A stretch of 64,000 nucleotides of DNA from Haemonchus contortus (GCA_000469685.2 LS997567.1:40290775-40354774); one strand, 5' to 3'. Shown: positions 1 to 13,500, numbered from the stretch's first letter. Translations and numbers: made by a program. The notes: generated by a model not told the origin, from the sequence alone.

Positions 1-768
1 GCTAATTATGGATTGGGGTGAGATTGAAGAATTTCCTGAAAGTTCAGAAAGTTCGAGACTCCAAATCGTTCCGATAGTTGTTGAGTGCTCCAAGTTGAGG
101 ATGTCTCGGAGCGTTTTGATTGGCTACGGAAAGTATTTCCCAACGCCAGGCGTTCTAGCTGTAAGCTTCGCTCGAAACTAGCAATAGTCGTTATAATACA
201 ATTTCCGCAAAGTCGCAGAATATAATTTTCCAAGAAAATGTTTTAGAAGATTCTAATCTCCGTGTGCAACAACGTCAACCTGAAATGGGCGAGTAAAACA
301 TTCATGCAAACGTTTATAAAGCTCAATCGTTTCTGATCTTATTCGGTCGGTTGTGTAAGTTTGAATCGAATAGCAGTCACCCCCTTGGCTATGCAAAGCC
401 ATAGAACATGTCAAACACAAAAAAATCTTCAGAAAATAGCCGCGACAGTTTGAATGTATTGATTAGCTAGCATTGTACGCGTTGGCGCGCAGGCGGGAAG
501 ATGAGTGCTGATAGATCAGGCTTGAAACTGTCGCATGGGAAGGGTAGCGCTGCTGTTTGGACACACGCGGCTCATGTTTTCAAGGGATTTTTTCCATGCA
601 AACTTGTTATGTATGGCAGTTTTTTCTCTCGAGCTACGTCACACTCTGATCTAACCCATAAAAGCTCCGCCTACAACTATTCGAACTATCACGACCGGCC
701 GAATGCGTTGAGAGAAGATTAGCTCAGCAATATTGAATGGTAATTAAATGATTCTTTTAAAGCTGTAG
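1..768. other. No recognised gene; probable intron of the hedgehog-related gene
   Basis: The exon at 769 must be preceded by an upstream exon, so this stretch is probably intronic. One short segment (about 260-295) has an acceptor-like TTTTAG on its left and GAGTAAAA on its right. Only one of its reading frames has the right phase to join exon 769, and that peptide is not recognisable. I saw no signal peptide or cysteine-rich N-terminal domain. Confidence 0.4.
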
Positions 769-2531
769 CACCGCAATTTCGCGCCCAGCAAGTACCTCTC
801 CAGCAGGCACCCTACCAACCGGTAGCAGTCCAGCAAGCTGCACCAGCTCAGTACCCATCTCAGTACCCATCTCAGTATTACCCCTATTACCCAAATGTGA
901 GTGATTTTCTTGTTCATGTGATAACAACTCGGAGTTCAGGATAAGTACATATTGATACACGGGTAGCTATTGATTTATTTCAGAATCCCGGCCTGAATAC
1001 GATATTTGAGCAAATGCAATGCTTCAGCGGTGATATGGAGGTGAAAATTTTATGTTTAATTTTTAAACATATGGAATTATAAGGAGAATTGAGATTTCCT
1101 CTAAATTAAGAGATTTTTCGAGACAGGCCCAGAGAACCTTTGAAAAACTGAAAATTAAGGTTGAGACACCATACGGCATGAAATCAATCAAGGACTTGGA
1201 AGTCGGTGATATGGTGCTGAGTATCGACGAGTTCATGGTCAGCGTGCACCTCCATACATCTGATTTGACTCTCAAGTTTAAATTATTGATCATTCTAGAT
1301 AACGTTTTCGCCTGTGATAATGTTTCTTCATAAACTCGAGGAGGAACGTGCTGAATTCCTGCATATTCACACGGTAAGTGCATGCTTGATGGAATTAGCG
1401 AATTTTCTGAGTGTGAGCCTTTTTGGAATTTTTCTTCTGCGAATAATTCGCTGTCCGAGTTTTGTGAAAGCCACTGTGATTGGTGGTCTGCCACGTTGAC
1501 CACACAGAGGGGCGCATGGCACATCTTTATGTGCCGTCTCTCACCAAATCACTGGATAATCAACTAAAAATGAATTCATCATAGTAGCATTTTCATTTGA
1601 ATGGAGAGAAAAAATATTGAAGATCGAATGTGATAGGCTCCCTAACATCCAGTAGAAGCAGAGAAGTGAGCACCTGCACAGGAAGGGTGCAGGAGAATAT
1701 TGGCGTAAGAGTTCCAATTTAGCTCTGAACGTACATAGTGGATGCGACTTTAATAATGCGCACGAATCGTAAGTCCGTAAGGGTTTAGGTGGACCCATGC
1801 TTTAGATTGCGCCACGTACTATTTTACTGCTGAGGGTCGCGATGTTCACCAGTGTTTTGTTGAGGCAAAGTTTGAGTAATCCTGAGTAAGGCTGATAGAA
1901 GAAAAAAAAAATCATGTGGTATTACATTAGGAAACAAACAAAATTTCGCAATAATACATGTTACTGGTTTTAGGAACAGGGCGATTCCCTCAAGCTCACT
2001 GAGAACCATCTACTGTACATAACTAATTGTGGCAGTGGTGATCCACTTCACTTGACAGCTGCTAAGGAAGCCCGACCAGGGCAGTGTCTTCAGATTACAA
2101 CTGAAAACTTCGATCTCATCTCAAGGCGTATCACGTCGATTTCCAAGGTATTGGTTGCGTCGATCTGTTCCATCACCTACTTAGGGATAGGCAAAATGTA
2201 GTTCATTCGCATGGAGTTGGAATGAGGCACTTTTATTGAAATTGGAAACTGAGTTTCAAGTAAAATTTTACGTTTTCAGGTCATAGAGACTGGTATTTAC
2301 GCTCCGCTTACCAGCACTGGTGATATTGTAGTAAACCGCTACCTCGTTTCGTGCCATTCAAATCTCGCCCTCAAAACGCTTCAGCAGACGTTCTTCAGTG
2401 TTTACCGTAGTCTTTCAAATGTGCTACGTGATTTACTTCCAAAATATGTTCAAGATGATGCCCATCTCCCTGCTGGCGTTCACTACTTGACTACTGTAGC
2501 GGACCTGTTCCTTCCAAATTCTTTCTTATGA
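769..2531 (+). CDS. Hedgehog-related protein (warthog/groundhog/quahog class), C-terminal part with complete Hint/Hog domain; 5' exons not found
   Basis: Six exons join in frame: 769-896, 984-1040, 1160-1243, 1299-1373, 1974-2147 and 2280-2531 (TGA). All introns are GT-AG. Exon 1 encodes a Gln/Pro/Tyr-rich linker with two PSQY repeats. Exon 2 ends with CFSGDME, where the Hint domain starts. Counting from that Cys as 1, Thr69 and His72 lie in LTENHLLYI. This is exactly the spacing of Cys258, Thr326 and His329 of Drosophila Hedgehog, the autoproteolysis residues. Position 46 is His (MFLHK), where Drosophila has Asp303. The end carries the Hog-type pattern GIYAPLT...GDIVVNRYLVSCH. In this family the Hint domain cleaves itself from a secreted N-terminal domain. 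The weak acceptor before 1160 was chosen because it gives the conserved spacing; acceptors at 1127 or 1132 would insert 9-11 residues. Exon 1 needs an upstream exon ending in phase 1, so the signal peptide and N-terminal domain are missing and the subfamily cannot be set. Confidence 0.9.
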
Positions 2532-2682
2532 TCTGCCACTTAATCACGCCGTGCATACGGTGATTTTTAATATTAATATTATATTGATTGTTTGTTCTGA
2601 AAGAAGTTTGATTTGTATGTTGATCTGATTATTAGCAATATTTCATGAACTTTCAGGCATTGGGTGTAACATTCGAAGTGTA

Positions 2683-2688
2683 AATAAA
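2683..2688 (+). terminator. Poly(A) signal AATAAA of the hedgehog-related gene
   Basis: An AATAAA hexamer lies about 150 bp after the TGA at 2529-2531, on the same strand and in AT-rich sequence. No other gene lies between, so it is the likely 3' end of the transcript. Confidence 0.6.
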
Positions 2689-3029
2689 GAATGTTTATTT
2701 TCTCTCATCCTCTGAATGTTGCTCCATACCAGAAATACTAGGCCCAGAAAAGTCGAAATCATGCATATTCCAACTTTCTCAGCTAAAGACAGGCCCTCAT
2801 CGCAAGATACTCTTCGTATGTAGGCAACGTGGCAGGATCCGTGGTAGACCGCGGTTTGTTTTCACAGTTGATGAGAAAAGCCCCCTGGTAGAAGCTGGAA
2901 TCTTGGTAAATTGTGATACTAAACGATAAATGAGATAATCATTTTCCATATACTTCTCAGCTTCACCTTATCACTCCGGTCAAAAATGTTTATCACTGCT
3001 AAAGATCGAGCTATGGGTGAACGAATGAT

Positions 3030-3280
3030 GGTTCCGGGGTTGTGGTGCAGTAGTGGCGAAATCGTCGCGTCGCGGCCAGAGGGACGTCGCGCGCGAAGGA
3101 CTGTAGCGGAATGCAGCTGCAAGTAAGAAATATAGGAACAAAATAACTAACAGTGAAATCATGCCATAAGTAATAATCGCACAGCGATTGAGCTGTACGA
3201 AGAACTCTAGAACTGTTATAACGAGGCAAATGGTCGCGACAGTCGCGTGCGGCGAATCGACTACACAAAACCGTTCTTAC
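3030..3280 (+). repeat. Dispersed repeat, family C, copy 1
   Basis: This GC-richer block matches the reverse complement of about 14160-14460. Two runs show the match: TTGAGCTGTACGAAGAACTC here against TTGAGCTGTATGAAGAACGC there, and GCGACAGTCGCGTGCGGCGA against GCGACAGCCGCGTGCGAGGA. The copies are clearly related but diverged. I do not recognise the family. It may be a decayed fragment of a coding element, but no intact frame is seen. Confidence 0.55.
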
Positions 3281-6200
3281 TTCCCGTTTCCCATGCTTCT
3301 GGTTGTCCTCGGTGAGTTGAGCAAATTTCAAGGGTTCATGATAAACTCCTTTGAGTGAACTCTTTATGAGAAACTGAATTTTTTTGGGACCATCAATTCT
3401 CCAAAGAAACTCACTAATCTGAAAAAACTACCAAATGAATCTCAATCAAAATATGAGCTGGAACTAGCAGCATTCGTTGGTTCAGTGATTTTTGAAGGGA
3501 TTTTATGTTGCACACGTTATACTGTACGTAGTACTCAGTTCGCTATACATCAAAAGGAATCCTATGAAGATCAGTTAAAATAATAATGCAAGTTTTGCAA
3601 ACAACCCATTTTGAGCGCAAGTCCTTACAGATCAAGCTATTGGAGAATCGCCAAGTCACCTGGTAATCTCCATTCCTTGTGCGATTGTAATTACACGAAG
3701 CCGTTTCCCGTAGCGTACTCATTTAGTCAAATGTTCTCAATAGCTATTAGTTTCAAATTGGTTCATAGTAAGTTACTGCAATTCTAGCCGTCTATTATAT
3801 TATATTTCCTATGGTTCCATTTCCCCTCCTTTTATTTTTTCCATCGTTTTTGTCGGAAAGTCGAGGGTGGCTTAAGTATCTCGTTATTTCCCGCAAAAAA
3901 AGCTTAACAGGTTCAAAAAATGGTCAAAGGTACAGTCACAGAACTTTTCTGGAACTATGTCCTCGGAGGTTTCGACACGGAAGGGAATATTTGAACGAGA
4001 TTCAAATAGGTGTGAAGCGAAGTGTGATGGATAATAGCGTATCGTATATAATTGCATTTACAGCAAACGCGCTCCAATTTGAATGATAGCAGACTCTGCA
4101 AGACCGCTTAACACGTCTTTCTTGGAGGTTTCGAGCGCCATTGATCATTCCTTGTCTCTAGTGACCGGTTTGTGAATCTTGACTCGGCTGTGAATCCTTT
4201 CAAAAGAAATTGGGATGAATGAATCGAGGCGAAGGTCTATCTCCTTTCGATATACATAATTTAGCCCTAAATTCATGAAGGTTTGCCCTCGGAAGGTCTA
4301 CCGGCCCACATTGACTCTAGAAGGGGCAAATGGAGACTTCCTTGATGACAATATATCACAAGTCACTTGCTCGTGTACTAGTTGCTTTCAGATTGTCAAT
4401 AAGCAAAGACACGTTGACCTACCCTTACCAGACTCTTTGCTTTTACAGATTCTGACTGTCCTTTCCTCAACTTCCCCTGTGAGACGTGCATTCTACTAGA
4501 TTCCCAAACACCAATGAACATCGAGTGTCATTGTCTTTTATCCGATTCGGTAAAAACTTTTAGCTCAACGAGTAAACATAGCTTCTTTCACTGTACACTG
4601 CGCTATTTTTATTTTGTCTTACTTTTTTATTGTCTATTGTCTTTTCCCTTACTGTTTTTTGTCTAGTCTAGACCTACAAAAACTTATTAAAAGTATTTTT
4701 AATGAGGTTTTTGTGGGCCTTCTGCTGTGAGAGGTGTTGATGGGAAAGACAGCAATCTTCCGAACACCAAAAGCTCAACAGGATTTGCTGTACCGCCGGG
4801 GAAAGCCACTTTTCTTTTTGGAAGAAAAGGAACTGAACTAGAGGCATATCCGAACAGTACTTTACATAAGGTACGAACCAACTTGTGGTTTTACAGGGTG
4901 GCTCCGTTTCTCATCTGTTTCCTCTAGGAATGCTGAGGCTTACAAGATTCAATCAGAAGAAGTTCAACTCAACCAAAAGTTACAAAAAAAGTCTACTCCG
5001 CTCTTCTGCCTGCTGATATCCTTTAGAAAATACAAATAAAATTCCTTCCAATAATACTGAAAACCCTTGTGACAGATCAGTATCGGCTGTGGATATCGTC
5101 TCTATGCAGATACATATGTATTTTTTTTCCATAACTTACCTTTATCTGTCATCTTTTATTCTTTGGAGGTTACGATATTTTGATTATCATCACGAAGCCA
5201 ATCAGCCATTCAGCCTCATTTATTTTTCATTTCCAATTCGTCATAGAAGGATGATGGCTTGTGACTCCGATTATAGTAAATAGGTGCGTAGGATGACGTT
5301 TGCACTTAGTCTGCTGTTCTTAGGCTTTAGGGTACCATGACGTAGGGTTTCCTTTTACCGATTTCCAAAGAAGATTTTCCTGTCATACATGTACGACCTC
5401 CTTGCAGTTCTCAAGGTGAATGATTTATTGCAAGATGCTCTTCCGGAAATTGGAAATGTTGGAAAATGTATGAGGAGAAGCACATGGAGCAGGGTATCCT
5501 TATGCCGTTCGGCCCGTTATCTGAATTCCTTCTGATATCTGATAGTTATCTGAGTAAACCAAAGTCCTCCCTTCTAGAGTTGCATCAGTAATAGTAAAAT
5601 TTTTGAAAAAATTTAGTTTTATTCTTATTTGAACCGTTTTTGTGTCCCACCAAATTGGATGATTCTGGGATTCTTAGCGTGGAGATCACTGAAAGAGAAT
5701 GGGTGAGGAAGTAGCAGGGCTTCAGTATTACTGCCCAATCCACCCACACGACTCGAAGGGAGAATGACCTCGCTTTGGCTTACCCATTCCTAACAACTCA
5801 TTACCAAGTACCAAGACTAATAATCCCCAGGCTGCTCTGATTTACTTCGCACTGACTTGAAGTGTAGTTTGTTTGTTTATGACCAGAAATTCTTCAAACC
5901 ACTCCAATCCACTCCATATGTCAAATTGAGATTCCTAAAAGAAAAGTCGTTCGTCGCTCTGCTATTTTGCATGGGCCGCACTGCTGAAAACGGTTCATCG
6001 GAGCCCAGAGATTTTTCCAAAGCAGTCAAGTACATCTGTAGTAATACTAGGGGTAAATTAGTATTCCAAGCCTATCACGCTTCCTCAAATTCTTTTTCAC
6101 TATACCTTCCTACATAGCTTCTCAACCGCAACATGTATTTTGATCTTATACATGAAGTTTTCATATATAACAAAAAACTACTTGTTCCCATAATGAGCAA

Positions 6201-7549
6201 TCGGTAAATTGACTTTAATTTCAAGTTTCTTTCCTATATAGAATCAAAGCTTGATTACATGGAACTTTTACTTATTTTTCGGAAAATCGCTCGTCATTGT
6301 TTTGTTGGAATTTCCGCGCATGACGCTCAAGACGACTCATGCATGGTGATCCAATGAAGACGTTATCTTTGCCGTGCATGTTCAGCTATTGGAATTACTT
6401 TTTTCCTAAAGTAGCTTTCGTAAGCTAGCTAGAAACACTATGAGAACTTACGCTAAGATGTCATTTCATACAACGTTTGTAGCTCTTTTCTAAACTCGAT
6501 TGTTTTTGTAAGACCGTTTTGTACATTACTATCCGGCTTTCGCAAGGTATGTAATCGCTTAAGAAATCAGTTCTGTCGCCAGCTATACAGAGTACTACGC
6601 TCTTAAACTGACCTTTAAACTCGAACTAGTTCGTTCGGTCGAGTAACTGTGATTGTTCTTTCAAAGCTGTCCCGAATAGACTTCAAAGAGCATAGTGTAC
6701 ATTTTCGGATAAAGATCTGAGCTATCCTTTTCTTGATGCTCTGAAAGTGGATGGCAAGTAGTCCTGGCTTTAAGAGGGCTATAATAACTTCAGCTTGGAG
6801 ACTTGCCTAATAAAATTCAATGAGGATCAGTATTAAAAGCTTCGTTCTTGTTGAAAGTGTCGCTTCTTTTTAGTCTGCGAAAAAAGGAGTGTGGTTGTAG
6901 AAAGTAACTATGCAATGAGTAAGGTTCTGTAAAGGTTCAATTTCAAATATGCATTGCTATTAGCTTGAAATTAGTTGTTCGATTGCTCGCCAAACGTGAT
7001 CGTTCAAAAGCGATCTTTGTTACTGGAATCTGTGTCAAGAGTTTTGTTAAAGTATGTACGTATAATCTGTGGCTGAACTCTGAAAATCATTTCGCCCTCG
7101 ATCGTAGAAATTTCTTAATCTGCGTAGTGGATAGATTGCCTCGATTTGGGCATCGATGCGAAAAACCAGCTGCTATCGGAAATCAAGGGACTGACAAAAG
7201 AGCTCAAATAGATCTTCGTAGGAGGTTAGCATGCAGTTGTTAGAGGTCTGCAAAAGGCTTCTCATGCTCATAGTGAATATATAGAACTACTTCGGTGAGG
7301 TTCACTATGAAATGAGTTATTTCCTATTCTAACACAATTCCAATAGCCCGGTAATTGTAATGGTTCAATGCAGAGAAGAAAAGTGCAGGAAGTGCTTTTA
7401 ATAATCTGACGAGGTTTGTGAAATGTGGCATTGTCAGTCGGCATTCGCCATCTGTTCTCTCATACCTTTCTCAAGTGTCTCAAGTGAATACTACTTATCT
7501 TCTGCTAGAGTTACTTGGCAGTACCAAGTACCTCAAGTAGCTTCGGCAG

Positions 7550-7620
7550 TACAAGGTTGACGAGTCACGGGCGAAACTTTGGCCTCGACGACTCTAGTAC
7601 CAACTGATCAAAGCAGCTAT
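7550..7620 (-). repeat. tRNA-like SINE family B fragment
   Basis: It starts with AAGGTTGACGAGTCACGGGC and continues into a GCCTCGACGAC-like segment. This matches the reversed tail of the copies at 35762 and 44755. Only the tail part is recognisable. Confidence 0.45.
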
Positions 7621-7675
7621 CTTCAGTATTTTTGAGTAAGAGACACTCAGAGACATGACATAACTGAAGGTTCCA

Positions 7676-7694
7676 CCCCCCCCCCCCCCCCCCC
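7676..7694. repeat. Homopolymer run of 19 C
   Basis: An uninterrupted run of 19 cytosines on the plus strand. On the minus strand it is a G19 tract able to form a G-quadruplex. The exact length is prone to sequencing error. Confidence 0.9.
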
Positions 7695-9669
7695 AGATCG
7701 TTGCCCCATAGAAAATGGGGTTGATAGTTCCTTCGTAACCAGACTGTTTACGCCTTTTTCCACTGGACAATTAGGCCAGTATTTTTTTCGGCTCTGTTTT
7801 CCCTTCAAAATTTTGATTATGGTAGAGCTTTTCACGAAAATATTATCACCTGTCACGTTTGCTTTGATGAGTGTTTTTTTCGCCTTGATGAAAAATTCCA
7901 ATTAGACGATCACTATGAAATTCTGGAGCTAAGAGAGGAGGTATTCCCAACCTTTGTGTGACTGTTGCACGATTACCTCCCAAATTTTGTTTCTTCTCTC
8001 AACGCGTGTAGTCGTTAGAGATTGCTATGATCACGTGGAATTGAAAGGTAACTGGTACGAGCTACAGCTAGTCTAGATTTTGACCATTATACTAATGTAG
8101 GATGCTTCATCAGGGAATAACTTCAGAGCATTGCGATCTTCCTTGAACTTTCTTCATGGCTTAACGGTGATATAGCGAGGTTGCTTAAATGATGACTTCC
8201 TTGCTTCGCTTCAACTCACCTAAGCTCTGCCTAAAGGAGTAACTCTAACAGCTTTGTACCTAGCAGCAAAAGGAATAAGATCCTGAAGAGTATTCATGCA
8301 TCAGCAACCAGCTCTGAAATTGGCTGATTACGTCAACCCCTCTCATATGTCAGACGGCATCAGTTGTCCTTGTTAATTTGACCCTGACGTCGGGGGCTTC
8401 AAGCGCTTTGAAAGTTGTGATCAAACGGCCGACGTGGTGGTCGAACACAGATAGTCCCCTGCCTTCTGTGGAAGTGAAGGCTTTCCTCCTTGAATAAAGT
8501 GCTATTCATTCTTGGCTAGTTGTCTCGCCCCATGGTATTCAAAGCCTTTCTACCCTTCTACCAAAGCCTTGCTGATGACCTCGTCATGTCCTTAATGATG
8601 TCTCTTGTTTATGAAGTTTCTTTAAGTGCCCGAAGTCACTGTGTTGAAATATTCGCTACTGCAGGAGTGCACTTGAATCGCTGAATATTCCCACATAGTC
8701 GAGAAAAACTTAAGTGAAAAAGCATTTATATCAGGACAACCTTATAAATGGTGAGAAATTCTCATGCAACAAATTGGGAATGACGTAACGACTTCCAACT
8801 TTTCTTGGAGACTCTTGGATATAGGTAATTGGGTCTGATTCTGAGACCAAACCCGACCACAAGGCTGAATATGTCAAGATTGGTACTTCAAGGACGCCCT
8901 TTCGAGGGAGAAGAGTAAAAAAAAGAAAAGATATCAGTTTGACATTGAACTAGCCTTATTTCAAGATTTTCTGCTCACCATAAAAAAACTTCAGAGTAAC
9001 TGGTTGTAAAGATTCATTCTGGTTGATAATGACCTTTGAAATTCAGCGTTGAATGGGAAGGTGGAAATGTTTTATCCTAGTTTTTTCTACTTCCGAGAGT
9101 AGTTCATTCAGCGATTGTGAAGTGTTCCTTTTTGAAAGTCGGATTTCCAGCCAATTGGAGGTGTGGAGCCCGCCCCTGCGCGCGTTTCCATTGGTTCGTC
9201 TTAAATCATAGGCATCTCGCTCCACCCACATCTCTAACATGAGTTAAGCCATAAAATTGCTATCCTCATTAATCCGACAACTAAGTCCTGCCAAAAGTCT
9301 GAAAGTGCACCGATCCGTTCTGTGTCGTTCCTCGTTCCTCTTCTCTTCTTTCTCTCTATTCTTCCTGTCGCTTATTTTAAGACATTCCTAAATTTCATGG
9401 AGTCCATAATGTGCTCTCAAAGCTTGTGGAGAATGGAAACCGAGGAATAAATTAAATGGGGCAAAGCAAATTTCGGGAGCTCGTGAGTGAGGGACCATTT
9501 CGTATTTCGGTTGTTCCAACTCTGGTGCATGTGTCAGAACGAAAATCCTCTGGAACAGCAATTTTCGTTTTTCTGCGGTTTTCTTCGGCTACTGAAGTAA
9601 CTCGAACACCTGGGAGTGCTAGCAGGCAGTATATGTAGCAGAGTAAGAGATGAACCTATCGGCGTTGAT

Positions 9670-9905
9670 CAATCTCAAATGCGGTATGGGCCCTGTATTC
9701 GACTTTCAGCCAGAATCGTAGTGGCCTTTCGAAGGCGTACTCGGACTGTACAACAGCTTGAGGTGGCCAGATTTTCAAGCCAGTGACTTTGTCCTCCTAA
9801 ACAGTCTGGTACCAAATAAGCGACCCCAGATGGATGAGAGCTTGGTTAGCCTGAGTGGATGTCGATCCATGATTTGGTCCTTAAGTTATCGTGCTTAGTT
9901 TACCA
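9670..9905 (-). repeat. tRNA-derived SINE-like repeat, family A, copy 1
   Basis: The reverse complement aligns by eye with the copies at 20641 and 35090. Shared blocks, read in reverse here, are the GGATGGAAG/TCGAAT end block, the GGCTGGCCACC-like block (here GGTGGCCAG), the TCTGGGAGGATAAAA-like block and a degraded B box near 9870. It is more diverged than the copy at 35090. Confidence 0.55.
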
Positions 9906-10339
9906 TTACACAGCCTCCGCCCGAGCAATCGATATTGATCGAAATTGTTAGCTTCGAGAAGAGGGACAGAAAAGGGTGTAGAGTCTACTTATTGCGTGGA
10001 ACATAAAAGAACTAAAGCAGGAGTAATTTTGGAAAGTTTGAAAATGTTGAAAATGTTTCTAAGAAGCATTTTACCTCAAGAGCATGAGGATCCCGTCAAT
10101 TAAATTAAACATCTGTCAGAAAGATTACATTTTAGATTGCTAAGCGGTGAGTCATAGTATATGTATACCTGCTATTCTAAAACCACTGTTTCCTCCTATC
10201 CGCAGGAGAAGGATCAATGCAAACAGGTAAAAGGCGGGCAGAATTTGTTGATGGGAGATAAGGCGTATCTAGAATACTCTTGGGGTGGCTAGAAGCACCG
10301 CATGATTTCCGCGAAATTCCTTGGATCGCATACTTCCCA

Positions 10340-10505
10340 AACCGTTCCATTCCCCTTCCCGGGTGAGCCGGGTAAGCGGGTCTCCAGTGGCCCAAAGAAT
10401 AAAGAGCGCCGTGTCTGGATGCTCAAGTTCGACTCCCGTCCAAGGACGAAGTTTTGCCCACAACTCGCCATCTTTGGGACACTTTCGTATACTGTAGCGG
10501 AATAA
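10340..10505 (+). repeat. tRNA-like SINE family B copy
   Basis: It contains a B-box-like AGTTCGACTCC near 10425. The family tail follows: AAGTTTTGCCCACAACTCGC, then ACACTTTCGTATACTGTAG. The same tail follows tRNA-like sequence at 35890-36025. Short open frames through it have no independent support as genes. Confidence 0.6.
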
Positions 10506-10509
10506 TAGC

Positions 10510-13500
10510 TTTCAACATGAAAATCAAGTCAAAACACCTGTAACTGTTTTTCCAGACTTCGATAAGCATTACTAACAATAGGAGAAAGTGTGTATGAAAT
10601 AAGTTCTGGAAATTCTATGCGTGGTACATATGAAGGCCTCTTTTAATCTTGAATTTTCCCCTGTTGGCTTTTTACTCTTAAGTGCATACGTAGCAGGCAG
10701 GTGAATTAGTTTTACACATTTCTCTGAATTGGATAATTACTTCCTTTCATCTTTAGTTAGAATCATTATGAAATGATATCAACAATTTTAAAATAGTTTA
10801 TTTTTACTGAAATGATTCTTAATTGCAAGAATTCAGTTATACAACCAATTATAATACTCTTAATCGCTTCAAAGGATTATACTATTATGAGTACTGTAAT
10901 AACAGGAATGATCTGACTGGACTAATGTGGCCAAGCTGGAACTACTTATGATTTCTTGTGATGTATCTCAACAGGCTTCCCATCTTTTCATGGCACACTG
11001 CTTGGGATAATGGCTTTCTGACCTTTCAATTTTAAGTAGTTTTGCGGTCTCTTGCAGCAACAACCCCATTTTCCGTTCCATTTCTCTTTTTCCGCTTGTT
11101 CTGTGTCTTCATGCTGGAAAACGGCTCAATTACTAGAAACCCATCACTTGGAGAGACTGCCGGTGGTCAAACATCAGGTCCTTGAAGATAACTGTGGAAG
11201 TACCCATAGGTTGAGAATCTCTTTTTTTTGGAATCTCAGATAAACTAGTTAACTAATTAAATCGGGTTTTTACCTACACTTACGCTTACTGTAAGCTTCT
11301 GACGAAGAGGCTGACCGGTTACATCGCTACTAGTTATGAACGGTTTATTTTGATAGGCAGAACGAAATGCAGTTGTCAAGAGGGCTATCCTCTGAAATCC
11401 ACCCTACAGTATGGCTGAGGCCATTTTCCTGGCTCTCAAAACTAATTGTAAGTAATTGATTGCTTGCAGTTTCCTAAATGAAATTTAGATGTCTGACTTC
11501 TTTAGGGAAGTCCTCTTAGGAAGACTATTTGGTCAAAACCTCCAGCCCAGGATAGGGTTTCCCACCTGTCTCTTGGGCATAAGATAACATTCAATCTAAC
11601 ATTAATATCTAGATTTTACCAGAAAAGAAGTCAGAAACTTTCAGAAAATCCCCACCCTTGTCCCCACCCATATATGTTAAGCTGAAGGGGTGCCTTTTAC
11701 AGCGTCAAATAATGGACCCATATAGCTGGAATGCGTCTTTTGATGTGTTCTGTTCTTTCAATCGATGCTGGCCTCTCTATTTTATGACTAAATATAATTT
11801 AAAAAATATTATACTAAATTTCCGGATGGATATTGATTTTTGTTTGGAACGTTATAGTTCTTTCTGAGCATACCACTTATTTATTGGGTGGGCAATTTCG
11901 TCCTTCTGGGAAGTGTGAAAGAATTTTGTGGCTGCATGGGAACATGGCATTATCCGATACTTCCTGGACAAAATGCTTACTCATTACTCTATCTTATTCG
12001 AGTATTCAATGTATTCAGAGAATTATAAAAATGTCACTTTGCCATTAAGCCACGCACACGCCCCCACCCTTCTTTTTATCGCGTGTCATTCCTCCAGACA
12101 CAACCTCCTTGCAAAACATAACTTGTTTACTGAATTATCAACCTGAATACATTCATTTTCTCAGACATTTTTATTAATCAATCCTGAACAACATGTAATG
12201 AATATATGTATATTAATTTTTCTTGAAACCACAAAAAAACACACCGGAGACCCTATCTAAACTATGCGTTCTGGTCTCGACCAGTCTCATTTTCCTTTCT
12301 AACTTTTCCAATTAGACCAGCAACACTACTGCCTAATGGCATTACTTTAACAAAAAGTTGGTTCATCTCCAATTTAGGGTTCACTTACTGAATCAGTCAA
12401 CGCCGAATTATATACCCGGTACTTGAAAATGCACTTGATTACAGCTTGAGATTCAGGGGATGTAGATCATCCTCATGATCTCCACTGTTGTTCGAAGCCT
12501 ATACTTATTGAGCTTGAGTTAACCCATACGAATCAAGCCGTTCGACAGAATTGCCCTTCCATAGAAGTCTATCTACTGAAGAGCTATAGCAGTTGGTCAA
12601 GTACCATTGCAAGCAGTGAATTCGAACTAAGCTCCTACTTTTAACTCTGTATATCAGAATTGATAAAAATAAACTGAAAAAAATAAATGCTAATAATTAC
12701 TAGTAGGTTCATTACTTGGATTGAAATTTCCCGTTTTGGTTGCTCTTTATGAAATATGCAATTAGGATTGTAGCGACAATTTTCTTTCAGTCTCACTGTT
12801 ACTGAAGATTGCTTGAGCAACAAAAATGAGCAAACTTGTTTGCTGTGTTCCTTTTGATGAGTAATACCTTAACGTAGAACTTTTTTGAGCTTCAAGAAGT
12901 TTCTAGAAGACGGCCAGCCCTCCTTACGCCAATGTCATGTGGCGGATGTGATCATCACATTAATTAATTGGCATATGAACAATGAATACCACCTACTCCT
13001 TCTCACAAATACGCCAGTTTTCAATGTGTAATATAATGATCTCATCGGGCAGATGACGTGGATTCAGGAAAACTTGTTCCCAGTCCAGAAGGACGAATCT
13101 ACCAAACACTTTTTGCTGAGGTCTTTCTGGTTGGGCAGGGTGTCCCCAGAGTTTAGTCGAATTCATTTGGGTCATAGGGATCATCGGGACTTTTCGAGAT
13201 TTACCAAATCCTGGTCAACAAGTAACCGGCACAATTTTCCGATTCTTTTCAGAAGTGCTCTAGAAATTTATTATTACTTTTTACTACCTATGAATGGCAG
13301 TGTTGAAAAGGGCAGGATAATGGGTACGTATAAGGATGGCCATACGTTTTGCATATGCTGTAATTACAAATTGGGGGCTATTCATGCTAAATAGCAATTT
13401 CTCTATTAAAGAATAATAGTCCGGAAACGGAATTGACAACAGAGATCGAGGAGGCATCTAGCTTCATCGTTCGCTAATAATAATAATAATAAAATTAAAT

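Larger units (their letters stand above)
3290..9660. other. Gene-poor stretch, no recognised gene
   Basis: I found no exon chain with matching splice sites and phases. The frames here are short and resemble no family I know. It contains a 19-base poly(C) run (7676-7694) and a fragment of SINE family B (about 7550-7620, minus). A small open stretch at about 4727-4875 ends at a donor-like AAG/GTACGA, but the next acceptor is only 26 bases on, too close for a nematode intron. Confidence 0.4.

Noticed and set aside
4727..4927. Possible exon followed by an exon with a nearby AATAAA (5033)
   Set aside because: The implied intron is only 26 bases, too short for nematode splicing, and the frame continues past it without a family match.
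7647..7901. 84-codon minus frame with poly-Gly
   Set aside because: Produced by the 19-base C run.
12993..13184. 63-codon minus frame with coding-like composition
   Set aside because: No acceptor with a pyrimidine tract, no partner exon and no recognised domain.
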